A stretch of 64,000 bases of DNA. Source: an uncultured Saprospiraceae bacterium (GTDB lineage: Bacteria; Bacteroidota; Bacteroidia; Chitinophagales; Saprospiraceae). The stretch spans positions 33,866-97,865 of the forward strand of contig CALFWZ010000026.1 in assembly GCA_937928405.1 (NCBI GenBank). Reading direction: 5' to 3'. Positions 10,016 to 20,504 of this stretch are shown here, one piece after another. The position numbers and the translations under genes were made by a program. The notes under the pieces are model-generated. The model did no database searches and was not told where the DNA came from. It saw only the letters and a list, made by a program, of their open reading frames with translations. How positions within the stretch are numbered: position 1 is the stretch's first letter; every line of letters begins with the position of its first letter.

Positions 10016-11080
10016 TTATTTATTTTGATTTGATATCGAATTTTCTTCTAAAAGTACGGTATCTACAGGAATTACTTCTTGTGGTGCCCCCTCAGCATTC
10101 GTAAAATTATTTTTTAAGATAAAAAAATTATTACCTTCTTTATTTCCGTAAAAAAGTCCAGTCAAAATGATTCCAATCACTAAAAACAACGTAAAAAACA
10201 CCCTAGAAGTCTTTTTGCTGACTTTAATATCTTCCACCTTGACATGATGTTCCTCTTCATTAAACTCATTAGAAAATGATATTTTTCGTTTTTCTGTAGA
10301 GGAATTTTTTAAGGGGGTTTTCCTTGTCATATTCGTCTCTTCTTGAAGAACATCTTTAACTTTAACAAGATAAGCAGAATAATTATCTCTTGAGTACTGG
10401 ACACAAACGTCTCGAATCATCTCCATCTTTGCTGCTTCGGAATCCTTACCATTCAGGATGGATAATAAGTCTTCATCCGCCAAGGCACTCCAAACGCCAT
10501 CACTACAGAGAAAGAAATAATCATGGGGTTGAACATCTTCAATTAATTGTACATCCAAAGTGATACTTCTGATTTCTTCTCCTTGGATAGCACGGGTAAT
10601 CACATTCGATTTTGCCGTTTTTGCTTCTTCCCATTTCCCCATTTTGATCAAGTCATTCACCAAAGAATGATCGTAAGTACAGAATAAAACCTTATTGCCA
10701 CGAATATGATAGACCCTACTGTCGCCCGCATGTGCGATAATGGCTCCATAATCATTGAGTTGCAAAAAAGTCATGGTAGTGGCCATCCCTTTATGCTGGC
10801 GATTATCATAAATAAAATCATCAATTTTAGCTTGCGCTCGATGCAGGGTTTTATGTAAGCTTTTTAAGTTGGCTGTATCCTGATCAAAATCAGTCCCAAA
10901 AGTTTCCGCTACGATCTGACTGGCTAATTCTCCTTTACTCGCCCCTCCTACTCCATCACAAACCAAAAAAGTCCGACTGCTCGAATCAGCTGACGCAAGA
11001 TGCGGGTAAACGAAATCCTCGTTTACTGGGCGTCTGCCTTTTTCGCAAAGTGCAATAGGTGGAAAAATATTTATTTGCAT
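10016..11080 (-). CDS. PP2C-family Ser/Thr phosphatase with C-terminal TM (PppA-like)
   Basis: FLVCDGVGGASKGELAS, AHAGDSRVYHIR, DHSLVNDLIKMG, FFLCSDGVW; TM VFFTLFLVIGIILTGLFYG. Confidence 0.9.
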   Translation of the reverse strand: MQINIFPPIALCEKGRRPVNEDFVYPHLASADSSSRTFLVCDGVGGASKGELASQIVAETFGTDFDQDTANLKSLHKTLHRAQAKIDDFIYDNRQHKGMATTMTFLQLNDYGAIIAHAGDSRVYHIRGNKVLFCTYDHSLVNDLIKMGKWEEAKTAKSNVITRAIQGEEIRSITLDVQLIEDVQPHDYFFLCSDGVWSALADEDLLSILNGKDSEAAKMEMIRDVCVQYSRDNYSAYLVKVKDVLQEETNMTRKTPLKNSSTEKRKISFSNEFNEEEHHVKVEDIKVSKKTSRVFFTLFLVIGIILTGLFYGNKEGNNFFILKNNFTNAEGAPQEVIPVDTVLLEENSISNQNK

Positions 11081-11105
11081 AGTTTACAAATTTAGAGATC
11101 AGTGT

Positions 11106-13934
11106 TTAGTATACTCGTTTATGTTTGGTCTTCTTTTCTGACTTAAGTTCAATTCCATTTTTAGTCAATAATTTTAGATACGTATTATTTCTTTCGGTTA
11201 TATTTCTTAAATCAAACACGTAGCTATTTCCTCCGGATCTGAAGGTGATAGAAGCATTATCTCCATTTCCATTCAGACTAGATCTTTTATAGGTTCCTTC
11301 CTTTCCATTATAAATGGCTTTACCATTCTTCCCATTGGTGTTTTTTATAACCAATTTATTATTTTGGTTATCCTCAAAGGTTCCTAAAATATTCACCATA
11401 AAAATTTCCTCAATGGTGGCTTTTTTATATCTTTTGCCAGCATATAACAACGTGGTCTGATTCGGTTTTTCTGGTTTTTCAACTTTAATAATCCCAGGAG
11501 ATCGACCGCTAATTGGAAAACTTAACATAAGATCTTGTCCATGATATCTCGTACTCCATGTTCCCTTTGTTCCGTTAATATTGATGGATCCATTCAACGC
11601 AGGATTACCATTGCATTTTTTTATCTCCAATACAATACCTGTATTATCGTCTAACCAATAATTCGTAATAGTCTTACAAGAAGTGGTCGGTAATGATGGA
11701 GTTTTTTCCTGAAACGTTGTCGTTTCACCTAGCTGTTCAACATTCTTAACCTTTTTTTGAATTCTAACAATATAATTATCCCGATTAACGATTTCTTTAA
11801 GTTTATAAGTTTTTCGTTCAAAGTCTTCATGTTCAATAATCAGTTGTTGATTTTTAACACTATTCCAATCATTGGAAAGATCAAAATAAAATCTTCCTTG
11901 ATTCATGGCCGTCATTTCAAATTCTGAATTTGAAATATAAACACGGGCCTCTGGAACATTAAATCCATCTTGATTAAAAACCTGTCCTCGAATATTATAT
12001 GGTTTCTTTCTTTCTCGCGGTTTTTTATTTATTTTAAAAATGATGGATCGGTTTTCTTCTATAAGGCTCAATCTCGTCTTCTTAGGGTCGTCTGGGTCGA
12101 TAACTTGAAAATTAAAATCCTTTCCAACATCTTCAATTAAAAATAATTTCAGATAAACCTTGTCTCCATCTTTATAACTTGACCAAATGGCGCCTTGTCC
12201 ATCAAACTCCGCATTCCCTTCGGGATTTTTTGTTTCATTTTCTGTCAAACAAGCACTTAAAGCTAGTTTTTTACCATCTTCAGAAATCCAGTTATTTGTT
12301 AAATTTTCACATAATTGAGCAGGGTTAGGAAGTAGGTTATCTTTCGCCGCTTCCAGAAAAATGGTGGTATCCTTATTGATCAAATCTTTGACGCTGATTA
12401 TTAAATCTAAATATTTGGGATGACTCACCGTAATTTCTTGAGATTCAAAAACCTTCCATGCTTCCGATAGATCTAGTTGAAAAGAATCAAGACTATTAAT
12501 CTTTAAATAATCGCTATTCCGACCAATCACTGTAGAAGCTTCTAATACCTTTTTGTTTTCTACATCCTTCACCTGAAAATTCAGTAAATATTTTTTTTCT
12601 ATTGGTTCAGGTGGTAGTGGCTGCGGCGTTGAATTTCTTGGAAGTAAATTACATACGACAGGAATCAACAAAGCCAAAACGCCAATTGGTATTAATTTTT
12701 TATTCCGCTTTAGCCAAGCCTTCCAATCCGTTTTTTCTGCTGCTGGCATAGGATGATCAATGATCGTTTTATCGTGATCCACTTCTTCTTTCTGATAAAT
12801 TGAGGCGATCACGGTTCGTTCATCCACCATCTCACCTGGAGGATTTGTGATAACCTTTTTCAAACTTTCCTTTGACGGCTCTGGTAGGATTTCTGTTTTA
12901 TCACGCTCAACAAAAATTTCTGTCTTTTCTTGATCCAAGGATTGATTTTTTACCGCATCAAAATCAATTTTAGTTTTATCGGTTTCAAGATCGAGAGCTG
13001 TGGTATTTGAAACGACTGATATTTTTTCTTGGTTAGTACCTACAGGCATGGTCTCAGAAAGCCCGTCAAGAAATTCTTGGGCAGTCTGAATCCGTTCCTT
13101 ATCTTTTAGCATTAAACTTTTGACAATGGTATCGTTGGTCGCATCACTTAAACTAGGAACATGGTAGTTTGGAGGTCGGTATTCTTCGTATTCTAGCAAT
13201 CTCGCTTCCAGACTCTGAGGCAAACTTCCCGTTAAAAGAAAATAGCCCGTTGCTCCCAAGGAATAAATGTCTGAAAAGGTCCCCATTCTCGAACGAGCTA
13301 TTTTCTGCTCTGGAGGAGAAAAGCGTGGAGAATGAAAAGTAGTATGGGTTTCATCTACTTCTTCCAAATAACTTTTTGCAATGCCAAAGTCAATCAGATG
13401 AACCGCACCATCGTCTCCAATAATAATATTAGCGGGCTTAATATCTCGATGCAAAACATTTTTTTCATGAATAGCGGCTAGGGATTGACCCAAAGATTTT
13501 AAAATCTCTAGACCTTCAGATTCAGAAAGTCGTTTTCTTGCATTTACGTAATCATCTAATTTTGTTCCTTTCAAATATTCCATAGAGAAATAGACCGTCC
13601 CATTCTCTTCAAAAATATCGTGCACATTTACCACCCCTTTTACCCCTCGTAAATTATACAAGGTTTTTGCTTCTTCCAAAAACCGGTCTTTAAAGGTTTG
13701 AAACTGATCTGGTTTGAAACGAGGAATAACTTGTTTCTGCGTCGTATTTTCTCTGGAACATTTTGCTGACTCACTACTCAAAAAAAGTTCCTTTAATGCT
13801 ACTTCTCCAAAAACTTTATGCTTTGCCAAATAGGTAATACCGAAGCCGCCTTGTCCTAAGACACTTATTATCTGATACTTTCCATTTTGCAAAGTGGCAT
13901 CTACTGGTAAATGTATTTCTGGTATTTGAATCAT
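11106..13934 (-). CDS. Hanks-type Ser/Thr protein kinase with TM and periplasmic C-terminal domains (PpkA-like)
   Basis: GQGGFGITYLAKH, EVALKEL, VLHRDIKPANIII, HLIDFGIAKS, YSLGATGYFLLTG; TM KKLIPIGVLALLIPVVCNLL. Confidence 0.92.
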   Translation of the reverse strand: MIQIPEIHLPVDATLQNGKYQIISVLGQGGFGITYLAKHKVFGEVALKELFLSSESAKCSRENTTQKQVIPRFKPDQFQTFKDRFLEEAKTLYNLRGVKGVVNVHDIFEENGTVYFSMEYLKGTKLDDYVNARKRLSESEGLEILKSLGQSLAAIHEKNVLHRDIKPANIIIGDDGAVHLIDFGIAKSYLEEVDETHTTFHSPRFSPPEQKIARSRMGTFSDIYSLGATGYFLLTGSLPQSLEARLLEYEEYRPPNYHVPSLSDATNDTIVKSLMLKDKERIQTAQEFLDGLSETMPVGTNQEKISVVSNTTALDLETDKTKIDFDAVKNQSLDQEKTEIFVERDKTEILPEPSKESLKKVITNPPGEMVDERTVIASIYQKEEVDHDKTIIDHPMPAAEKTDWKAWLKRNKKLIPIGVLALLIPVVCNLLPRNSTPQPLPPEPIEKKYLLNFQVKDVENKKVLEASTVIGRNSDYLKINSLDSFQLDLSEAWKVFESQEITVSHPKYLDLIISVKDLINKDTTIFLEAAKDNLLPNPAQLCENLTNNWISEDGKKLALSACLTENETKNPEGNAEFDGQGAIWSSYKDGDKVYLKLFLIEDVGKDFNFQVIDPDDPKKTRLSLIEENRSIIFKINKKPRERKKPYNIRGQVFNQDGFNVPEARVYISNSEFEMTAMNQGRFYFDLSNDWNSVKNQQLIIEHEDFERKTYKLKEIVNRDNYIVRIQKKVKNVEQLGETTTFQEKTPSLPTTSCKTITNYWLDDNTGIVLEIKKCNGNPALNGSININGTKGTWSTRYHGQDLMLSFPISGRSPGIIKVEKPEKPNQTTLLYAGKRYKKATIEEIFMVNILGTFEDNQNNKLVIKNTNGKNGKAIYNGKEGTYKRSSLNGNGDNASITFRSGGNSYVFDLRNITERNNTYLKLLTKNGIELKSEKKTKHKRVY

Positions 13935-14000
13935 TTTAGTATAACTTTTTCAGTTAAAAAATCAGGACCTATTTTAAAAAATTAGATTATTTTTCACTCG

Positions 14001-14741
14001 TTAGGTAATAATCGTTTTTAGGTAATCACTCTCTCTTACTGCGTTTTCAATATCTCTAACATTTGCATTTGGCGAAGGCAATCTCAACACCACTTTGGTT
14101 CGTCCAATTTGAATGGTATCATTATCTCTTAGCAATCGCTCTTCTGATCTGGCCATCCGATCTCGGGCATTAATAAACGTTCCATTGGAACTATAATCAG
14201 ATAAGGCATACTCATAATTATTTTTTCTAGTATTCCACCTAACTTCTATATCACAATGATGTCGACTCATCATAGTATCCATTGTTTGAATGGCAATATT
14301 TACATCTCGCTTGGTAGACTTTGAATGCCTGCCAATCCGGTTAATTCCTTTTCGCAATTCAAAGGTTTGGGTGGCGGTATGTTCATCATGAATAAAAATC
14401 CATCCCAATTGAGTAGTTTCGGGTTGGCTTCTATTTTTCTTTACCGGCCTTTTGGATAGAGCCACTGGCGTTGGCTTTACCATAAAAAAATCTTCTTTCG
14501 CTTCTAACTTTTCCGGCTGAACAACGAACTTTTCTTCTTGCTGAATAACGGGTGAAGAAACTGGCTTAGGGGGTGCACTGCGCAACCAATCCACCTCTTC
14601 TTCCTCCTCTTTCACCGCTGCCAACAGCGGCTGAACGCCTTTGCATTTAGGACATCTGACTTTTGTAGCGTTCGGATTCTTTTTATTATTAAAATGAAAA
14701 GTCGATTCACAAATCGGATTCTGACATTTTATTTTTTTCAT
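14001..14741 (-). CDS. FHA-domain protein with N-terminal zinc-ribbon-like motif
   Basis: IKCQNPICESTF...VRCPKCKG; FHA core INRIGRHSKSTKRDVNIAI...MSRHHCDIEV...SDYSSNGTFIN...DNDTIQIGRTKVVLR. Confidence 0.9.
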   Translation of the reverse strand: MKKIKCQNPICESTFHFNNKKNPNATKVRCPKCKGVQPLLAAVKEEEEEVDWLRSAPPKPVSSPVIQQEEKFVVQPEKLEAKEDFFMVKPTPVALSKRPVKKNRSQPETTQLGWIFIHDEHTATQTFELRKGINRIGRHSKSTKRDVNIAIQTMDTMMSRHHCDIEVRWNTRKNNYEYALSDYSSNGTFINARDRMARSEERLLRDNDTIQIGRTKVVLRLPSPNANVRDIENAVRESDYLKTIIT

Positions 14742-15099
14742 ACTTTTTTTTGTTATGTGAATCAGGATTTAAAATAAATTAGGGAGATTTATTAGTGGTT
14801 TCTTTTATGAGTTTTTTGCTGCTTGCTGGAGTGTTCAATTCACCCTAAATTTGATGAAAATTTTATCAACGTATTTTTAATTATTTTTTTAATAAAAAAA
14901 TTTCCTTTAGATCGAATACATATAAGATTAACTTAAAAACGGTCAAACAAAAAAATCATAATTGATTGAAAACCATACTTTTAGGGTTCATCCTTGCATT
15001 GATATGAACATGTTTGTGATTGAATATTCAATATTCATTTTTGTACAAGTTTTCTTTCATAAATTGAATGCCCTAGCAATGAGCAAATATTCGATTCAT

Positions 15100-16158
15100 C
15101 TATCTAGCCATGTCTTCGACGCGAATGGCTCTTCCCTGTCTAAAGGATTCACCTAATGCTTTATACCACAAATGCAAGGCACGCAAGGCTTTATCAATTC
15201 GATCAAAATCTGTTTTTAAATCGTCTCCTTGGAAATTAGGATCTGCTAGATGTTTAAAAAATTTACTTTGAGATCTTGCATTTTCTTTCATGAAAGGATT
15301 GTCCGCCAAAATATCAACCGCTGATAAAATATACTGGGCTAAATCTTTAAAAAAGACCAAAGTATGGAGCGGAGCTTGTCGTTCCAATAGGTCATTATAA
15401 GACCAAATATTATGTGCAATGTGCAGAGTCATTTGCTCAATCCAACCTGCTGCTTCTTGTACATCAGGACGCACATCATTGCGGTATTGCTTGCTTAGAA
15501 TAATGCCGTTATCGTGGATACTTTTTAAATTCGCTCCTGCTTTCGAAAATCGTTCTTGTAATTTGGGATACGCATTAATGGTCATACAAGGAGGAATGAA
15601 TTCCTCATTCCGAGTCACCCGTCCATTAACAAAATGATACTCCGCAATCTTTAGATGATTAAAATCTGACAATCCAATATCATCGCTTTCATAAATCACG
15701 CTTAGTTCATAAAAAGGGGCTAGGATTTCATGTCGAGGAGGTGCATCCATCGACATTTTACCTGCACCTTTCGGATTAAACATATCTACGGTTATAAAAA
15801 CAGAAAAGCCTTCTGATGCTTGAATAGAAACAGAGGGAAAATTTAAGGGAATATTTAGTTCCCGATGCGTATCTTCCGTAATTTCAATTCGATAGCCGCC
15901 TTCCGTAATCGCTCTGCATTCTCTCAGGGTTAGCAATTTTCGATTGGATTCATAGACTAAGGTTGGATACGCGGTCTGGTCATCGCTGTCTCGTAATGGC
16001 GGCAATAAACCAAATTGTCTTCCCTGAAAAATGGTGGCTCGAACATCCCGCAAAGCATCTCCCCAAGCAAGATCAGTCTTGGCAAAATCTTTCTCTGAAA
16101 CCCGCATCCCATTGGTCCAATTTACCGGATAATGTTTAATCTCGTCTAATACAAACAT
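15100..16158 (-). CDS. tssK: T6SS baseplate protein TssK
   Basis: N-terminal VNWTNGMRVSEKDFAKTDLAW resembles the TssK W..GM....F start; 352 aa; position between tssN and the FHA gene. Confidence 0.7.
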   Translation of the reverse strand: MFVLDEIKHYPVNWTNGMRVSEKDFAKTDLAWGDALRDVRATIFQGRQFGLLPPLRDSDDQTAYPTLVYESNRKLLTLRECRAITEGGYRIEITEDTHRELNIPLNFPSVSIQASEGFSVFITVDMFNPKGAGKMSMDAPPRHEILAPFYELSVIYESDDIGLSDFNHLKIAEYHFVNGRVTRNEEFIPPCMTINAYPKLQERFSKAGANLKSIHDNGIILSKQYRNDVRPDVQEAAGWIEQMTLHIAHNIWSYNDLLERQAPLHTLVFFKDLAQYILSAVDILADNPFMKENARSQSKFFKHLADPNFQGDDLKTDFDRIDKALRALHLWYKALGESFRQGRAIRVEDMAR

Positions 16159-16203
16159 ATTTATTGTTTTTTAAAATTTCAATTTGTTTTAGTCTCCTAT
16201 TGC

Positions 16204-17151
16204 TCAAATTTCACCCATCGCAATATCTTCATCAAAAGCATATTCTTCTATGGCATTACTTGCTCCTCTGAAGGTTCTTCTTCTAACTAGAATTATATCA
16301 TCTGGTCGTATTCCATTTTTTATGGGAGAAATATTGGGATTTAAGTATCTAATTTTTCTAAACCAAGTACTTGGCTGATTCCAGATAATTTTAATAGAAA
16401 ATAACCACCATAATTGCTGTTGATTTTCTCTTTCAAAACCTAAATCTTGCACCATCACTTCGGGGCCTTTTCTATTATATTCTCGAATGGCCAATCGAAA
16501 AGATTCTCCTAACGGAACCCTTCTTGGACTCGACACCCTAAAAGAAGCATAGCGACCAATCTTTAGTTGTTCTCCTTCTAAATTTTCTTTAACTAAAAAA
16601 GAAACCCATATTTCATTTTCCCATTGCCAGTTATCTTCTCCAATTCGTTGATCGGTGAAGATCCACTTATAGGCAAAATCACGTTGAGGAATTTGATTTA
16701 ATAAATCATAAGATTTAATAAATAAAAAGGGAACCATAAACAGCATAGCAGTATCCCAATAGTTTTCCATTTTTAAAGTTTCACTCAAGTAAGCGATGAT
16801 GCCCATTAATCCTGCCGTGATAAAACCTAAAACGATTAAGGTGTAGACAAATTCTGGAAGAAAGGAATCATTCGCCGAATCATATCCATCTCTTTTGCTC
16901 CAAAAAAGTTTTTGATACATAAACCAAACATGTATCACCCCCGCCACAAAACAAATAACTTGTATTCCAATATATATTTTTGTTGATCCATACAATAACC
17001 ATAATCCACCCAAGCCTCCAAAAATGGCCATCAACAGCGGATAAAACTTAGTACGCCAGTCTTTTTGGTCCAATTTAAAAGCCGTAAAAAATAAGGTAAT
17101 CAAGACTACACTTATTCCAACGATGGCCATCAATGGATAAAATTCCTTCAT
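16204..17151 (-). CDS. tssN: TssN-family T6SS multi-TM membrane protein
   Basis: Several N-terminal TM segments followed by a soluble domain (IGRYASFRVSSPRRVPLGESFRLAIREYN); T6SS-iii context. Confidence 0.7.
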   Translation of the reverse strand: MKEFYPLMAIVGISVVLITLFFTAFKLDQKDWRTKFYPLLMAIFGGLGGLWLLYGSTKIYIGIQVICFVAGVIHVWFMYQKLFWSKRDGYDSANDSFLPEFVYTLIVLGFITAGLMGIIAYLSETLKMENYWDTAMLFMVPFLFIKSYDLLNQIPQRDFAYKWIFTDQRIGEDNWQWENEIWVSFLVKENLEGEQLKIGRYASFRVSSPRRVPLGESFRLAIREYNRKGPEVMVQDLGFERENQQQLWWLFSIKIIWNQPSTWFRKIRYLNPNISPIKNGIRPDDIILVRRRTFRGASNAIEEYAFDEDIAMGEI

Positions 17152-17171
17152 AATTATTTTCTAATTTCAAA

Positions 17172-18080
17172 CTATAAAACCGTGGTATATCCTAAGACAG
17201 AATTCGAATATGCTGCACCAACCTGAAGAAAATTACTTTTCACCTTGAGTGATAGTTCAATATGATAAGGCGTTTCCACGGGGATCATCATGGTCAAAAG
17301 CGTTTCTAATAAATTTCTTTTTTCTCCATCTATCAGATAGTTCCCAATAGTGTCTGCCGTAAGTCCGTTAATAAAAATTTTTATATTTGGAATGCCATCG
17401 CAGAACGAAGACCCAATAATAAAATCCTGTCCCAACCTGGCCGTTCCCAACCTTAATTGTATCGTTTCTGGTAAAACATACTCTGGTGGAGGAATCTCTG
17501 AAATTTCAATTGACATATCCATCAGTAAGGATAGCCATTGTTCCGTCAGTGTCCAGTTTCCAAGAATATCAGACAATTGTGGAATCATGGCATATAAAAT
17601 ATGCTTTTGTTTTTTGTCTAAAGATACATCTGCCAAAGGAGTATATCCTTCATAGTCTTCGGACAAAAATTGCCCCCACCATTGTTTCTCTAAATTTAGT
17701 TCGGACTTAGTTTCTCTTTGTTCATTACCTAGGCGTAACCAATAAAATAATTGTTCAAATGGAAGGCAAAATTTTCTGGTTGCTACCAATTGCTCATCTG
17801 ATGCCCCGTCTCCAGCGTGATCAAATAATTCTTCTGGAAGTACATCCATTATTCCTTCCCGACTGATATCAATCCAAACAACTGATTTATCTAATCTCAA
17901 AGAAAATCCATCAGCGACCTCCACCACATCTTTCCTACCCAACCGTTGAAAAAAGCGACCTGGACGCATTAATACCTGCTCCCAGTCCAACTCATGTTTG
18001 TCGGCCAGGAGTCTTCCAAGGACTTCTGCTCGAAGATCAAAAGGGAGTCTAGTAGTATTTACCAAATTTTTAATTTCCAA
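17172..18080 (-). CDS. tssG: T6SS baseplate protein TssG-like
   Basis: Follows tssF directly; PFDLRAEVLGRLLADKHELDWEQVLMRPGRFFQRLGRKDV. Confidence 0.65.
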   Translation of the reverse strand: MEIKNLVNTTRLPFDLRAEVLGRLLADKHELDWEQVLMRPGRFFQRLGRKDVVEVADGFSLRLDKSVVWIDISREGIMDVLPEELFDHAGDGASDEQLVATRKFCLPFEQLFYWLRLGNEQRETKSELNLEKQWWGQFLSEDYEGYTPLADVSLDKKQKHILYAMIPQLSDILGNWTLTEQWLSLLMDMSIEISEIPPPEYVLPETIQLRLGTARLGQDFIIGSSFCDGIPNIKIFINGLTADTIGNYLIDGEKRNLLETLLTMMIPVETPYHIELSLKVKSNFLQVGAAYSNSVLGYTTVL

Positions 18081-18100
18081 AATAGATCAATATTAAAAAG

Positions 18101-19966
18101 TTATTTAACAGGTTCTTTTGCATTCGTAATAATAGACACTCTATACGGCATCGTCCCAACGCTATGCTCTTTTAGACTTAATTCTATTTCTTGCCCTAAC
18201 TGAGTAATATAGTCCATATCCACCTGGGTATTTACGGTTAGGGTAACTTGCATGGCCCGTTGGATACCTCCTTCTGCTGGATCTCTATTCGTTTCAAAAA
18301 ACGGTTTTAGATCTATTTTTTTCAAATCCTTTCCAATGATTCGGTGACAGTAGCTTTTAATGTCTAGGGCCGACACAATTCTTTCTCTTCTGAATAAAAC
18401 ATCTTGTAGGACTTGTTTTTTTTCGGTGGGTGAAGCATAATTTTTCCCGCCATTAGGAGAAGTGACCAAGCTGACTCCAGTAGTATCAATTCCAGCCAAA
18501 GCAGGTTCTAAAACAAGGGTTGCGCCCGGCATTAATCCGTTGGCCAACTCACCATTGGTGATCCAATATTCAATCTTAACTCGTAGTTGGTCAGTCTTTC
18601 TTCCCGGTTGAACAAATAAATAAAATGGGCTACTTCTTTTTTCTTCCTCTGCTTGTCGAGCTTCCACTTTTGAAACTTTCGAACCGATCGCTTCGTGTAA
18701 TTCTTCCAAGGACATTTTATCAGCAAGCCGATCGTAGAGGTCTCTAAGTTTATGTTCCTCTCTAAATATTTTAACCAAATAGGACAATCGTTTCCAAGCA
18801 TTATAATCATCCTGACGACCGACACCTCCCATTCTAAAACTATAAGTCGTAGTACTTCCACTCTTGACTAAATCTTTCAAAGAAACAGCAGGAATAGGTA
18901 GATTTTCAATTTGATTGGTGACTGCCTTAATACTATGAAACAACCCCGTTTCAGGTCGAATCTCGATTACTTCTAGTCCTAAAGACTGACTGAAATAAGT
19001 ATCATTATCATCTTTTATTTGAAAGGATCTATTGACCACGATAAAGTGGTTTAGCGCAATCGTGAGGTGACGGTCCACATCGGTCAACTTAACCCGATAA
19101 GGCAATTCAATTTCAATCCAAATAAAATTACCTTCCGTTTCTTCCGCTTCCCATTGGGTAATCATGGCTTCTTCTTTATCGATAGAGGCATCGGTGATTT
19201 TTAACCAATCTTTCAAAACCTTACTGACAGAATAATCAGACTTCACTAAAAAAGGAAAATCTAAAATTTGGTGAAAATTCAATTTAAACTGCGCATCTAA
19301 TCTTTTAGCCATTCGTTGTTCTGGATCGAAATGATCTTTCCAATTAGGTAATTGATGGTCGATAAAACCATTTTGCCTTTCAATTTTTTCTCCATTACAA
19401 GTCCATTTACTTTTAGCCATTGCCACTAGTAAATCTCTTTTTTCTTTTGGGTCACCACTCCAATTGAGATAGAAAGATACATCTTCCAGCGAGTCAATTG
19501 CTTCCGTTGTTTTAATTCCTAGCAAGAAACGAGAGACCTCTTTGGTTTTTTCTTTCACCAAGTATTGCGGCGCTTTATTTTGTTGATAGATTTGCGTATC
19601 CGTTCCGATATATCGAATGGCACCGTTCACTAATTTTGTATCAAACAAAGGCGTAAAAGGAACTACCTTTTCGGAGTCTCTAAAAACCATACTTTGCTGA
19701 TTAGACAGCAGACAGGTCGTCGTGCGAGGAGTCGCCTGAGCGACCGCTACGGCAGGTTGTGGCAAGTGAAAAGCTTCCGGTAAAAGATACCGCAGCAACC
19801 GATCGGTCAGTCGATCATCCGAAGCTTGTATATCTTTGTAAACCTTGTCGGCTTCAGAAGCACAAGCCCCCACCAAGAGATGCACCAAAGGGTCAGCGTC
19901 CAAAGCATCATAAGACCATTCATCCGAAGATCGAATGTACAAATGGTCTTTGGCCCATTGGAGCAT
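18101..19966 (-). CDS. tssF: T6SS baseplate protein TssF
   Basis: DPLVHLLVGACASEADKVYKDI...DRLLRYLLPE is the TssF/VasA N-terminal pattern; 621 aa. Confidence 0.85.
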   Translation of the reverse strand: MLQWAKDHLYIRSSDEWSYDALDADPLVHLLVGACASEADKVYKDIQASDDRLTDRLLRYLLPEAFHLPQPAVAVAQATPRTTTCLLSNQQSMVFRDSEKVVPFTPLFDTKLVNGAIRYIGTDTQIYQQNKAPQYLVKEKTKEVSRFLLGIKTTEAIDSLEDVSFYLNWSGDPKEKRDLLVAMAKSKWTCNGEKIERQNGFIDHQLPNWKDHFDPEQRMAKRLDAQFKLNFHQILDFPFLVKSDYSVSKVLKDWLKITDASIDKEEAMITQWEAEETEGNFIWIEIELPYRVKLTDVDRHLTIALNHFIVVNRSFQIKDDNDTYFSQSLGLEVIEIRPETGLFHSIKAVTNQIENLPIPAVSLKDLVKSGSTTTYSFRMGGVGRQDDYNAWKRLSYLVKIFREEHKLRDLYDRLADKMSLEELHEAIGSKVSKVEARQAEEEKRSSPFYLFVQPGRKTDQLRVKIEYWITNGELANGLMPGATLVLEPALAGIDTTGVSLVTSPNGGKNYASPTEKKQVLQDVLFRRERIVSALDIKSYCHRIIGKDLKKIDLKPFFETNRDPAEGGIQRAMQVTLTVNTQVDMDYITQLGQEIELSLKEHSVGTMPYRVSIITNAKEPVK

Positions 19967-20020
19967 ATCCCGTTTTATTTTTGTAGTAGGTCGATTGATA
20001 ATTCGTAAATTTTTAGGTTT

Positions 20021-20503
20021 CTAGAATAATGAAATCGTATCTTCCAAATCCAAGCTATCTATCTCAAAAGCATACGTATCTTTCACTTTGGCTTTTATTT
20101 TTACAATGATTTGAATCACATTTCCTTTGATTTTTTGTCTTTTCGGAGGCAACCATGCTTGGTGGTCTCCTATCGCGTACCGAAGGTCGATAGTCACTTC
20201 TTTCAACTCAATTCGTGGTTCATAGCGTTGGATCAGATCTTTGATATTTTGTTCTATCTTTATTTTAAAACTATCTTCCAATCGAATCTCTTCATCCATC
20301 ATTCTATTACTCGTAAGAAATTGACTCCAATGAATTTTACAGCCATAATTCGGCGCAAATTCTACCCGCATCGGTGGTGTAGCCAAGAGTAGGCGTAGGT
20401 TTTGTCGAATAGAATCTACCAAATTCGTTTTTTCAAGTCGACCTTGTCCACCTACCAAAGCATGGACATTAAAAGGCATTTTATAAAATACTTTTTCTCC
20501 CAT
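20021..20503 (-). CDS. tssE: T6SS gp25-like baseplate protein TssE
   Basis: DSIRQNLRLLLATPPMRVEFAPNYGCKIHWSQ, IEQNIKDLIQRYEPRIELKEVTID: GPW/gp25 pattern. Confidence 0.88.
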   Translation of the reverse strand: MGEKVFYKMPFNVHALVGGQGRLEKTNLVDSIRQNLRLLLATPPMRVEFAPNYGCKIHWSQFLTSNRMMDEEIRLEDSFKIKIEQNIKDLIQRYEPRIELKEVTIDLRYAIGDHQAWLPPKRQKIKGNVIQIIVKIKAKVKDTYAFEIDSLDLEDTISLF

Positions 20504-20504
20504 T

